A stretch of 55,234 bases of DNA. It comes from Desulfomicrobium sp. UBA5193. Its GTDB lineage: Bacteria > Desulfobacterota > Desulfovibrionia > Desulfovibrionales > Desulfomicrobiaceae. The notes beneath the pieces are model-generated. The model was not told where the DNA came from. It made no database searches and was given only the letters and a program-made list of their open reading frames with translations. Positions 42,177 through 49,832 of this stretch are shown here, in pieces. Position 1 is the first letter of the stretch; every line of letters begins with the position of its first letter. Position numbers and translations under genes: made by a program. Location of the stretch: contig DHWB01000010.1 of assembly GCA_002412965.1 (NCBI GenBank), positions 144,126-199,359 of the forward strand, read 5' to 3'.

Positions 42177-42211
42177 AAAACCCGTTTCTTTTCGGAGGCG
42201 GGTTTTTTTTT
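42177..42211 (+). terminator. Terminator downstream of pal
   Basis: AAAACCCG (42177-42184) pairs with CGGGTTTT (42199-42206), followed by a T run to 42211. It starts about 75 bases after the pal stop codon. Confidence 0.75.
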
Positions 42212-42308
42212 GTCCAGAATTCGGGGCATCCGTCTCGCGCCTGAAGAATTCAGCGCGTTGCACCGGGCGCTCTTTGACACCCACTCGGCGGCAGACAGGC
42301 AGGCGGCT

Positions 42309-43997
42309 TTAGACCTTGAATCGCCCCACCATGCTTTCGAGCTGTTCCGCCAGGGCCGACAGGTCCTGCACGCTGAGCTGTAGATCCCGGCAGCCGGAGT
42401 TGATGCCTGTGGCCACCTCGTCCACGCTGGCGATGTCTTCGGCGATTTCCCTGGAGGCGCCTGACATTTGCGTTGCGCGGGTGTTGGCGTCGTGTACGCC
42501 TGCGGTCGCGTCCGCGATGTTGGAGGCCAGTTCCCTGGTCACTGCGGACTGTTCTTCGATGGCCGCCGCGATGGTGGTCACGAATTCGTTCACTTCGCCG
42601 ATGACCTGCACGATTTTCGTGACGTCGGTCACGGCGTTGCCCGTTGCTCGCTGGATGCCCTCGATCTTGGACCTGATGTCGTCCGTGGCTCGCGCGGTCT
42701 GCTGCGCCAGCTCCTTGATCTCATTGGCGACCACCGCGAAGCCTCGACCGGCTTCTCCGGCCCGGGCTGCCTCGATGGTGGCGTTCAGGGCCAGCAGATT
42801 GGTCTGCGAGGAGATGGTGTTGATGGTCTCGGTGACCTTGCCGATGTCCTGTGCCGAAGAGCCCAGGGACTTCAGCATTCCGGCAAAGCTGTCGATCTGG
42901 GCTGCGGCGTTGTCGGTCGAGGAGCGCGCCCGTTCGGTGCTTTGCGCAATCTCTGCGATGGTGGAGGTCATTTCCTCAGTTGCGGCGGCGACGGTGGTCA
43001 GGTTCGAGGAGGCGTGTTCCATGTCCGCAGCCACAGAGACAGTGGAGGAGCTCATGTCTCTGGCGGTCGCGGTCACGGCGGAGGTCCTCGCGGACAGTGT
43101 GTGCACGTTCCGGGAAGACTCCGTGCTGACGGCGGAGAGGCTCACGACCGCGGATGCGACGGTCTGCACGCCTTCGTACATGTTTTGAATCAGGCTGCGG
43201 GTGTTGGCGATCATGGTCTGGTAGGCGCGCCCGAGGTCGCCGATTTCATCGCCGCGCCGGTGGAGCGTCTCCGGAACTTCCCTGGAAAAATCGCCTTGGG
43301 CAAGCTGGCCGGTGAAGGCGACGCAGGCGCTGATGGGGCGGATCATGCTGCGTGCAAAGAGCAGGATCGCCGGGAGCACGACAATCGTTATCAGTCCGAA
43401 GCAGAGCAGCATGTGCCACAGTATGTCGCGCGACATGGCGTTGATGCTTTCCAGGGAGATGTCGACCCCGAGCACGCCGTCGAATTTTCCGTCGGGGGTG
43501 TGGATTGGGGCATACGCGCTGAGGAAGGTTCCCCACTGGTCCTCGACGAAGTCAGCCTCGACCACCGGCGCAGCGAGATTGCCGACCGCCTCTTTCAAGA
43601 GTTCCGTTGCATCCTCGTACACATCGCCCAGATGGGACTTGTCGGCTTCGCTTTCTTCCGCATCGGCGATAAAGACCACCTCGCCGCTCTCTCCTTTTCG
43701 TATGGTGTAGACGAAGTGGATGTCTGTGCTGTCGTCGCGAATGCGTCGCAACGTATCAACGACACGTGTATAGGCTTCCGTATTCTCGTCTTCAGGGGCG
43801 ATCAGGCCGCCATGATCTCCCGTTGAAACAAGCATGGCTCCAAGGGCCGCATAGTCGCGCACTCTTGTCCGGATATTGTCCATTTGCTGGTTTTTGGCGC
43901 TCTCGTAGGACAGAAAGACGAGGAACGACGCGCCAATGGCCCAAATGGAAAACACGATGAGGATGAGTTTAATCCGGATGTTCATTTTCAGGCGCAC
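42309..43997 (-). CDS. Methyl-accepting chemotaxis protein
   Basis: A 562-residue chemoreceptor. A first transmembrane helix (about residues 8-28) is followed by a periplasmic Cache-like sensing domain to about 185 (SLESINAMSRDILW at its end), a second helix, HAMP, and the cytoplasmic signalling domain. That domain holds the conserved hairpin tip region SSQTNLLALNATIEAARAGEAGRGFAVVANEIKELAQQT, which docks CheA/CheW. I prefer the GTG at 43997, eight bases after AAGGAG; the GTG at 44006 overlaps that site. Its ligand is unknown. No che genes lie nearby. Confidence 0.94.
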   Translation of the reverse strand: MRLKMNIRIKLILIVFSIWAIGASFLVFLSYESAKNQQMDNIRTRVRDYAALGAMLVSTGDHGGLIAPEDENTEAYTRVVDTLRRIRDDSTDIHFVYTIRKGESGEVVFIADAEESEADKSHLGDVYEDATELLKEAVGNLAAPVVEADFVEDQWGTFLSAYAPIHTPDGKFDGVLGVDISLESINAMSRDILWHMLLCFGLITIVVLPAILLFARSMIRPISACVAFTGQLAQGDFSREVPETLHRRGDEIGDLGRAYQTMIANTRSLIQNMYEGVQTVASAVVSLSAVSTESSRNVHTLSARTSAVTATARDMSSSTVSVAADMEHASSNLTTVAAATEEMTSTIAEIAQSTERARSSTDNAAAQIDSFAGMLKSLGSSAQDIGKVTETINTISSQTNLLALNATIEAARAGEAGRGFAVVANEIKELAQQTARATDDIRSKIEGIQRATGNAVTDVTKIVQVIGEVNEFVTTIAAAIEEQSAVTRELASNIADATAGVHDANTRATQMSGASREIAEDIASVDEVATGINSGCRDLQLSVQDLSALAEQLESMVGRFKV

Positions 43998-44360
43998 AGT
44001 GCTCACTCCTTTTTAGGCAATTGATGGTACATGACCAGCTCGTTCAAAATGCAGTAGGCAGCTGTGAGCGCATAACTCCACATGCGCGTATGACACAAGC
44101 ATGATTTGAAAAATTTGCCAGGTCGAATGCACGCGTCGTGTATGACGGCTGCCCGTTCGCTCTGGCCTTGACCATTTTGCCCCCGAATTTCCCAGCTGTC
44201 CGCTACGGGCAGCCATGTACGATTTGCCTTCAGGGCATCCTGGCGATACTGTACACAATCGGGGGCCATGAGCCGTCGAGAGCGAATGTGCCGTGAATTC
44301 GTCATGCGGCGGGACGTTTCTTGATTGTCGAGCCAATGGTTGCAACAGGAGTGATGGAAA
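43998..44360. other. Divergent intergenic region, no gene seen
   Basis: About 360 bases lie between the chemoreceptor and the L,D-transpeptidase gene. The open frames on the minus strand here (up to 44801) are shadows without family resemblance or ribosome binding sites. I see no clear promoter pair, repeat or RNA gene. Confidence 0.4.
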
Positions 44361-45971
44361 TTGAGCCTTTCTGATATATTGAACGCCTCGTTTGCGGTTT
44401 TGCGTGTGCAACGGGGCAGATGCCTTGCCTCCAGCCTGAGGTTGCTCCTGGTTCTGGGCCTGATGCAGGGCGGCGTCGCGGCAGCGGAAGGGTTGACCTG
44501 GTTTGACGGGAACCAGCCAAGGGCCGAGGCGTGGCAGGCCATCGACGTCTTGTCCCGGGCCGCCGAAGAGGGCTTGGATGCGGCGCGTTATGGCGCCGAA
44601 CCGCTTCGCCGCGTTTTTGACGGGGCCAGGAACGATCAGCCCCTGTCGGCCGAGTCCGTCGCGCAGTTCGACCTGGAGCTGACGGAGGCGATGCTGCGCT
44701 ATCTGTACGATGTGCATTTTGGTCAGATCGACCCGCGTAGGATCAGAGAAAATTTTTCCGTACGTTTGCCCAACGGGTTCAACCCGGCAGCCCACCTTCA
44801 ATCCGTCATGCGGGAGAATCGCCTGGACGAAGTGGCGATCCTGGCCGCGCCGCCGCTACCGCTTTACGCCAACCTGCGGCTGGCTCTGGCGCATTATCGA
44901 AAACTGGCGGAAGATCCCGTTTTCAGCCAGTTATGGCAGACGACGCTGCCTCCCCTGCCGAATCGGAAGCTTGAGATTGGAGAGTCCTACGCCGGGCTGC
45001 CTCTGGTGACGCTGCGCCTCATCGCCCTTGGCGATTTGCCAAACGAGACCGTCGTCACCGAACTCTATGAAGGCCACATCGTGAAAGGTGTCATGGATTT
45101 TCAGACCAGGCATGGGCTGACGCCGGATGGCGTCATCGGCCGGCAGACCTTCACGGAGCTCAATGTGTCGCCATCCGGCCGCGTCCGGCAGATCGGACTG
45201 TCCATGGAGCGGCTGCGCTGGACACCGCTCGTGCAGTCTGCGCGCATGATCGCCGTCAATATCCCCGAGCACATGCTTGAAGCCTACGAGGTGCGTGACG
45301 GCGAGATCGAGGTGAAGGTGAGCATGAGGGTCATCATCGGCAACGCGCTGGACACCCGCACCCCGCTCTTTGACGAGGACATGCGTTTCATCGAATTCAG
45401 TCCCAACTGGAACGTGCCCATCTCGATCGCGCGCTCGGAAGTCATCCCCAAGATTTATCGCGATCCGAGCTATTTCGATCGCCAGGGGTTCGAGTTTGTT
45501 TCCGGCGACGGCCAGGTCAGCACGGTTCTCTCCCACGAGTCCCTGGAGGCCGTGCTGCGTGGGCAGATGCGGATCCGTCAGCGGCCGGGGCCGAAGAATG
45601 CCCTGGGCGACATAAAATTCATATTTCCGAACAAAGACAATATATATCTGCATCATACCCCGTCGCCGGGCCTGTTCGAGAGGGATCGCCGCGACTTGAG
45701 TCACGGTTGCATTCGTGTCGAAGAGCCGGTAGAGCTTGCGAAATTTGTGCTCGAGAATGATCCGGTGTGGGACGAAGCTCGCATCCGCGAGGCGATGACA
45801 AAACAGGTCTCCTCGACGTTGCGCCTGCGGGAACCGGTACGGGTGGTGCTCGCCTACAACACGGTTCAGGTCAGGGATGGCCGCGTCTACTTTTTCCCGG
45901 ACATTTACGGGCAGGACAACCTTCTGGACCAGGCGCTGCGCAGGTCCGTTCGAGACAGCGACATAAAATAA
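44361..45971 (+). CDS. L,D-transpeptidase, YcbB/LdtD type
   Basis: This enzyme makes 3-3 cross-links in peptidoglycan in the periplasm. The 536 residues have an N-terminal export segment (LRLLLVLGLMQGGVAAAEG), a scaffold region, a peptidoglycan-binding repeat (IVKGVMDFQTRHGLTPDGVIGRQT, about residues 243-266) and the YkuD catalytic domain with HHTPSPGLF and the active-site SHGCIRVE (cysteine 450). The start is TTG at 44361, nine bases after AGGAG; no better start in this frame was seen. It is followed after 7 bases by the DUF882-type gene, as ycbK follows ycbB in enterobacteria, so the pair is probably one operon. Confidence 0.93.
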   Translation: MSLSDILNASFAVLRVQRGRCLASSLRLLLVLGLMQGGVAAAEGLTWFDGNQPRAEAWQAIDVLSRAAEEGLDAARYGAEPLRRVFDGARNDQPLSAESVAQFDLELTEAMLRYLYDVHFGQIDPRRIRENFSVRLPNGFNPAAHLQSVMRENRLDEVAILAAPPLPLYANLRLALAHYRKLAEDPVFSQLWQTTLPPLPNRKLEIGESYAGLPLVTLRLIALGDLPNETVVTELYEGHIVKGVMDFQTRHGLTPDGVIGRQTFTELNVSPSGRVRQIGLSMERLRWTPLVQSARMIAVNIPEHMLEAYEVRDGEIEVKVSMRVIIGNALDTRTPLFDEDMRFIEFSPNWNVPISIARSEVIPKIYRDPSYFDRQGFEFVSGDGQVSTVLSHESLEAVLRGQMRIRQRPGPKNALGDIKFIFPNKDNIYLHHTPSPGLFERDRRDLSHGCIRVEEPVELAKFVLENDPVWDEARIREAMTKQVSSTLRLREPVRVVLAYNTVQVRDGRVYFFPDIYGQDNLLDQALRRSVRDSDIK

Positions 45972-45978
45972 TCAACAT

Positions 45979-46524
45979 ATGAAACATTCCCGTCGTCATT
46001 TCCTGTCACACATGGTCAGCCTGGCGGTTGCCGGCGCCGCTTTTTCTCTTGCTTCGCCTGCGCTGGCGGCCAAAATCGGCACCCGCAGCCTTGCTTTCGA
46101 GCATACGCACACGGGCAAACGGCTCAGCATCGTCTATGTCCGTGGCGATCGATACGTGCCCGAGGCCTTGAGCACCCTGAACGCATTTCTGCGCGATCAC
46201 TATTCCGGTCAGATCGGCCGGATGGACCCGAAGCTTTTCGATCTCCTGTACAAGCTCAAACTGACACTCGGATGCGACCAGCCCTTTCAGGTCATTTCCG
46301 GCTACCGCTGCCCGGAGACCAATACGAAGCTGCGCAAGAAGGGGAGTGGAGGGGTCGCCAAACAGAGCCTGCACATGGAAGGCAAGGCAATTGACCTGCG
46401 CCTTCCCGGCGTCCCTCTTGCCGACCTGCGCGACGCCGCGCGGGCCTCACGTGTAGGCGGCGTGGGGTACTATCCGCATGAAAAGTTCGTGCACGTCGAT
46501 ACCGGGGATGTTCGCAGCTGGTAG
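45979..46524 (+). CDS. Tat-exported DUF882/M15-type protein (YcbK family)
   Basis: This 181-residue protein begins with a twin-arginine signal (SRRHFLSHMVSLAVAGAAFSLASPALA), so it should be exported folded, probably with its metal bound. The mature part resembles the peptidase M15 / DUF882 family, with likely zinc ligands in SLHMEGKAIDLR and FVHVDTG. Related proteins cleave peptidoglycan peptides, but the activity of this family is not well established. It lies 7 bases after the L,D-transpeptidase gene and is followed by a terminator. Confidence 0.92.
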   Translation: MKHSRRHFLSHMVSLAVAGAAFSLASPALAAKIGTRSLAFEHTHTGKRLSIVYVRGDRYVPEALSTLNAFLRDHYSGQIGRMDPKLFDLLYKLKLTLGCDQPFQVISGYRCPETNTKLRKKGSGGVAKQSLHMEGKAIDLRLPGVPLADLRDAARASRVGGVGYYPHEKFVHVDTGDVRSW

Positions 46525-46623
46525 CACGCGACGGGAAATGCCGACCGGTTGCCGGACTGCAGTTCATCGGCGAATGTGCATGATAAAAGGCTCCCGACAC
46601 GTGGAGCTACCCGGCGAGGAGAA

Positions 46624-46657
46624 AAAAACCGTCCAGAGGATCTAGGGCGGTTTTTTT
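46624..46657 (+). terminator. Rho-independent terminator after the L,D-transpeptidase operon
   Basis: AAAACCGTCC (46625-46634) pairs with GGGCGGTTTT (46645-46654) with one wobble pair, followed by T residues to 46657. It lies 100 bases after the stop codon. The rest of the 46525-46928 gap shows no gene. Confidence 0.88.
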
Positions 46658-46928
46658 GTGTCGAGTCGCCGGCGAGCGTCGAGATCATTGACCGTGTCCG
46701 GTGATGGGGGATGTTGGTCAACCCCCCCGGAATTAAGAGAGTTTCCTTTTGCTGAAAACTGCTGGAAAAGTAGAGGGCTCCATTCGCATATTCGGCGTGG
46801 GCCGCAGGATTCCGTTCTGGATGTTCGGATGTTTGTGAGGCAGGGCGAGTTGGAAATGCAGATCCATTCACAATCATCGTCCGGGTTTGCGGGACCAATA
46901 ACGTGCTGAACTTGCCGCGTGACAGCGA

Positions 46929-47480
46929 TTATTTGCCGTGACCTGAGTGCAGGCCGAAGGCCGGATCGATGATGAAGCCGGCGGAAATGTCCCCGATCAC
47001 CGGATCGAAGAGTACCTTAAGGGATGTTTCGTATGTGAGTTCGAAGGTGGCCAGCACCCCATCGGCCAGGATCGACCTGCGATAGAAGATCGTGTCACCC
47101 GTGTAACCGGAGAGCACGAAAAAGTCGCTGCCCGCATGCCTGTAGGTCGACTGGCGGCCTGGTTCGGCCTGGGCCAGCGCCTCGGGGATTGTCAGCCGCG
47201 GGGTGTCGTTTATGCTTCCCCAGCAGCGCAGTTCGGCCCGACCGTCCGATGCGGCGAATACCTGACCGTCTCCTGCGTCCGATTCACCCATGGGGTTCAG
47301 GAGCCTCTTCGGCCATGCCAGGGCGTATCCGTATCTGTGATTGACGTAGCAGCCGTATTCGTCCGTACGTGAACAGACGTCCTCAAACGCCGCCATTTTC
47401 TTCGGCGATGTACTCCCGGCCCCAATCGGGCAGGCCGTAAGCAGCATCAAGGCCGTTAACAGGATGACCGTGTTTTTCAT
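46929..47480 (-). CDS. Hypothetical lipoprotein
   Basis: I do not recognise this 183-residue protein. It begins with a lipoprotein signal (MKNTVILLTALMLLTAC, cysteine 17 in the lipobox LTAC), so it should be anchored in the outer or inner membrane. The mature part contains CSRTDEYGCYVNHRYGYALAWP and YTGDTIFYRRSILADG, a pattern seen in small secreted proteins of unknown role that begin with a 'YGY.. WP' strand. The start, ATG at 47480, has AAGGTGG upstream; a longer frame to 47585 would hide the signal. It stands alone, next to the broken-gene region. Confidence 0.75.
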   Translation of the reverse strand: MKNTVILLTALMLLTACPIGAGSTSPKKMAAFEDVCSRTDEYGCYVNHRYGYALAWPKRLLNPMGESDAGDGQVFAASDGRAELRCWGSINDTPRLTIPEALAQAEPGRQSTYRHAGSDFFVLSGYTGDTIFYRRSILADGVLATFELTYETSLKVLFDPVIGDISAGFIIDPAFGLHSGHGK

Positions 47481-47782
47481 CTGCCACCTTCTTGCCCTGG
47501 CCCAGGTCAAGGCTTGAGCGATCCTCATTGTTGTCCGCATGACTGTCATTATCCGTGTTGACCGGTCGCCAAGAGCGGCTGCCATTTCGAGGCGGCCTCG
47601 TCTATCCCCTCCGCCCGATTCGATAGGACATTTGAACTATTCCGGATGGTTTGAGCAAGAAGTAAACCATGGGGGGGAGGGGGGCAAGGACAGGATGTGT
47701 GAGTGAGCTCTCGTACTGATGCAGCCCATGCTTCCGGACTGCGGGTTTGTGGTGCTGGCAAACCTCTTTAAGCGATGAGCCC
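47481..47782. other. Intergenic stretch left of the IS remnant, no gene seen
   Basis: About 300 bases without a supported gene. It holds a G-rich patch (ATGGGGGGGAGGGGGGC near 47669-47685) and no clear promoter or repeat. Confidence 0.4.
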
Positions 47783-48210
47783 TGGAGTCATAAATTCCTG
47801 GACTTTTCGCATTAGGAGGACTGATGGTCAACACAATAACCGTGATGCGCTCGCTTCGGTTGACAGGCGGGCACTCCGCACCCCGTGGAATGGCTGTCCG
47901 ACAATGGTTCCTGCTACACGGCCAAGGATACAGTAGAATTTGCTTCGTGGTTGGGCCTTCTAAGCAGGTTTACTCCAGTCAGAAGCCCTGAAAGCAATGG
48001 TATGGCAGAAGCGTTTGTTAAAACGTTCAAGCGAGATTACGTCCACGGCAATGAGTGCCCAGACGCAGTGACCGTGATGAAAATGCTCGCCGGATGGTTC
48101 GAAGATTACAACGAACTTGCTCCACACAAAGGCTTGCGGATGCTTTCTCCAAGAGAATTCATCCGGCTTTCGTCAACTGCGGAGTGTCCGGTTTCATAGG
48201 GGCAACTCCA
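47783..48210 (+). mobile_element. Internally deleted IS3-family (IS2-type) insertion sequence
   Basis: The right end (48185-48210), read on the minus strand, begins TGGAGTTGCCCCTATGAAAC, the form of terminal repeat seen in IS2-group elements. The left end begins TGGAGT at 47783, followed by AGGAGGACTG and an ATG at 47824 where orfA would start. Only about 430 bases remain of an element that is normally more than 1.2 kb, so most of orfA and the 5' half of orfB are deleted. The five bases flanking each end do not match, so target-site duplication has been lost by rearrangement. Confidence 0.78.
47885..48199 (+). pseudogene. IS3-family transposase OrfB, C-terminal fragment
   Basis: The 104-residue fragment carries the last part of the DDE integrase core: EWLSDNGSCYTAKDTVEFA with the second catalytic aspartate, and RSPESNGMAEAFVKTFKRDYV with the catalytic glutamate. 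It ends in the typical PHKGLRMLSPREFIRLS tail. The first catalytic aspartate and the DNA-binding OrfA are missing, so it cannot be active. The same frame continues a few codons upstream (PHP before VEW), up to the deletion junction near 47850-47875. Confidence 0.9.
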
Positions 48211-48661
48211 GCGTGGCAGTGGCAGGTTCAAGAAGATCGATCTCGTTCAAGAGGAAAAGACCCCCAAAACGCATAGCTAAAGCCAGTGGGCCGTACTGGA
48301 ACTCCATATTGCCGTCGCGAACGGACAGGTGACCGACCAGATCCGGGAATTCCAGCCGGCTGTGGCCGGTGACTTCAAATACTGGGTAGTTCAGGCGTGC
48401 GGCCAGCTGCTTGATGAGGCTCGTCTTGCCGCTGCCCGTGGGGCCGAAGACGTAGAGCGGGTCCGATGAGTTCATGAGCCAGACGATTACGTCCCGGCTG
48501 GTCTCGTGAAAGATGTAGTCCGGATCGGGAGAAGGAGTGTAACTGCAGGGGCCGGAGTATCCGGAGACGGTCCTGCCCGAAGGCGTTCCGTTGAAGACGC
48601 TCCCGGCGTCGAGATCAAGGGGCTGGAGGTTGCCCAGTTCGGCATGCAACGTGATAGTCAT
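48211..48661 (-). pseudogene. CobS/MoxR-like AAA ATPase, truncated by the IS remnant
   Basis: From the ATG at 48661 there are about 150 residues of an AAA+ ATPase with Walker A GPTGSGKTSL and a Walker B-like LFLLNEIDLL. The frame then runs into the terminal repeat of the IS element at 48210 and stops a few codons later (LELPL, stop). Sensor 1, the arginine finger and the C-terminal domain are missing, so ATPase assembly is unlikely. Similar single-gene CobS-type ATPases are common on plasmids and phages. It is preceded by a strong hairpin (48676-48714) and a 43-codon open frame. Confidence 0.85.
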
Positions 48662-48675
48662 GTGTGTCTCCTGTG

Positions 48676-48714
48676 AAAAAGCCCGGTTCCTTTCTCTTGA
48701 AGGAGCCGGGCTTT
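48676..48714 (-). terminator. Terminator or attenuator hairpin before the ATPase gene
   Basis: AAAGCCCGGTTCC (48678-48690) pairs with GGAGCCGGGCTTT (48702-48714), with one G-T wobble. On the minus strand it is followed by five T residues (48680-48676). It lies between the 43-codon frame and the ATG of the ATPase fragment, so it would end the small gene's transcript or attenuate the ATPase gene. Confidence 0.75.
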
Positions 48715-48725
48715 GCGTTCGGGCA

Positions 48726-48857
48726 TCAGGCTGCCGCCCTTCGCATGTGTTTGAGTACGGTCGATAACTTTGCCTGGTGAGGCCTGGAGCCTTTGCGCTG
48801 CCAGCGTTCCCAAAGGTACGCCGCTGTGTGGAACAGAGTGCTGAACGGTGTGAGCAT
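48726..48857 (-). CDS. Small basic protein, unknown (43 residues)
   Basis: The frame starts MLTPFSTLFHTAAYLWERW and ends VLKHMRRAAA. AAGGA lies seven bases before the ATG. The product is basic (several Arg/Lys, few acidic residues) and could be a short helical or DNA-associated peptide, but I do not recognise it. It is followed by the hairpin at 48676-48714 and then the truncated ATPase gene on the same strand. The supporting evidence is the ribosome binding site and the terminator, so it is tentative. Confidence 0.45.
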   Translation of the reverse strand: MLTPFSTLFHTAAYLWERWQRKGSRPHQAKLSTVLKHMRRAAA

Positions 48858-48880
48858 GGTTTGTCCTTGGTGGTTAGTCC

Positions 48881-49402
48881 GTGAATCTGCCGGTGATCCA
48901 ATTCTGGGCCTTGCGGGATGTCTCGGCCAGATTCTGTGCCGCCGCCCCATCTCCGCTCATCTCCGGCGATTCTCAGGAAGTGCCCATCAAGGGCATGGTC
49001 ACCATGGTCGACATCGGCGCCAAGGCCTGCATCCCATGCAAAATGATGATCCCGGTCATCGAATCCCTGTCCGCAGAGTACGAAGGACGAGCCGGCATCG
49101 TGTTCATAGACGTCTGGAAGAACCCCGACGAAAAAGAAAAATTCGACATCCGGGCCATCCCGACCCAGATATTCTATGACAAGGACGGCAAGGAGGTCAT
49201 GCGCCACCAGGGCTACTTCGTCCTCTTCGGTCTGGGGCATTGCATTCCCATCGTCATCGCCGGCAGCTCCACCGCTTTGGCCCGGCGCCTCATGGCCAAC
49301 GCGTCCTGGCAGCGCGGCGGCACGGCCTTCCGCCGACTGGCCGGGATCATGATCGGTCTAATGGGCCTTTATTTCGTGGCGCGCCCTTTTCTGTCCGCCT
49401 GA
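48881..49402 (+). pseudogene. In-frame chimera: thioredoxin domain joined to the C-terminal part of a CcdA-like protein
   Basis: The 173-codon frame has two unrelated parts. Residues about 34-110 are a thioredoxin-like domain with the redox motif CIPC (ACIPCKMM) and the cis-proline loop AIPTQIFYDKDGKEVMRHQGYF. From residue 111 (VLFGLGHCIPIVIAGSS) it becomes the last membrane segments of a CcdA/DsbD-type electron carrier, ending GLMGLYFVARPFLSA. The N terminus (GTG 48881) lacks an export signal. The C-terminal helix-5-like segment keeps one of the two cysteines that CcdA needs. The best reading is that a deletion fused two neighbouring genes, leaving an open but probably non-functional frame. 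A terminator follows. Confidence 0.75.
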
Positions 49403-49422
49403 GCGGCTCTCCGCACGATGGA

Positions 49423-49454
49423 GGCTCCGCCGGCATGCCGGGGAGCCATTTTTT
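49423..49454 (+). terminator. Terminator after the thioredoxin/CcdA chimera
   Basis: GGCTCC (49423-49428) pairs with GGAGCC (49442-49447), with a further CCGG/CCGG pairing inside, and is followed by ATTTTTT. It is probably the original terminator of the CcdA-like gene. Confidence 0.8.
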
Positions 49455-49511
49455 CGCCCAGTCAGGACAACAGCACGCATCTCCCGTCTGGCCGCTTCCA
49501 GGAGCTAGGGT

Positions 49512-49798
49512 TTAGTCAATGTTGATAACGTGTTCTCCACCGGTTTCAGCGCCCAGCACGTGCACTGCACAGCCCAGTCACGGGTCAAAGGCGTGTCATC
49601 GCGAGGGTTGCAGTTCCAGAGGGTGGCGGGCATGATCTGGTAGTAGTCGATCTTCTTGTCCTTGGTATTCAGGTAGTGCAGCAGCGAGCCGCGGGGGGCT
49701 TCGGTGAAACCTGTACCTTCGGATGTATCCGGGATCTCAGACTTGGCGTAGGTTTCTTCGCCCGGCTTGATGTCCTTGAGCCATCTCTCAACGGCCAC
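49512..49798 (-). pseudogene. hysA: [NiFeSe] hydrogenase large subunit, C-terminal remnant with UGA selenocysteine codon
   Basis: Codons from 49798 down to about 49600 read as the C-terminal third of a periplasmic NiFe/NiFeSe hydrogenase large subunit (TEAPRGSLLHYLNTKDKKIDYYQIMPATLWNCNPRDD). The family then has roughly 35 more residues before its last metal-binding motif; here these are missing and the frame shifts. In the new frame 49592-49512 reads AFDP, then TGA at 49580-49578, then LGCAVHVLGAETG and a TAA stop. That is the DP-U-xx-C motif of a selenocysteine enzyme. A stop lies in frame just upstream of 49798, so the 5' part is lost too. It cannot be functional. Confidence 0.85.
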
Positions 49799-49832
49799 CT
49801 AAACCATATCCCCCCTAAAAAAATACAAGATG

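Noticed and set aside
44013..44801. A 262-codon minus-strand open frame overlapping the L,D-transpeptidase start
   Set aside because: More than half lies antisense to the transpeptidase gene; the rest has no recognisable features.
48662..49240. N-terminal extension of the AAA ATPase frame up to 49240
   Set aside because: It crosses a strong terminator hairpin and runs antisense to the thioredoxin part; the ATPase similarity begins at the ATG at 48661.
49505..49577. C-terminal end of the hysA-like frame as read without frameshift (CTCWALKPVEN...)
   Set aside because: The other frame gives the conserved hydrogenase C terminus after the UGA, so this ending is an artefact of the deletion.
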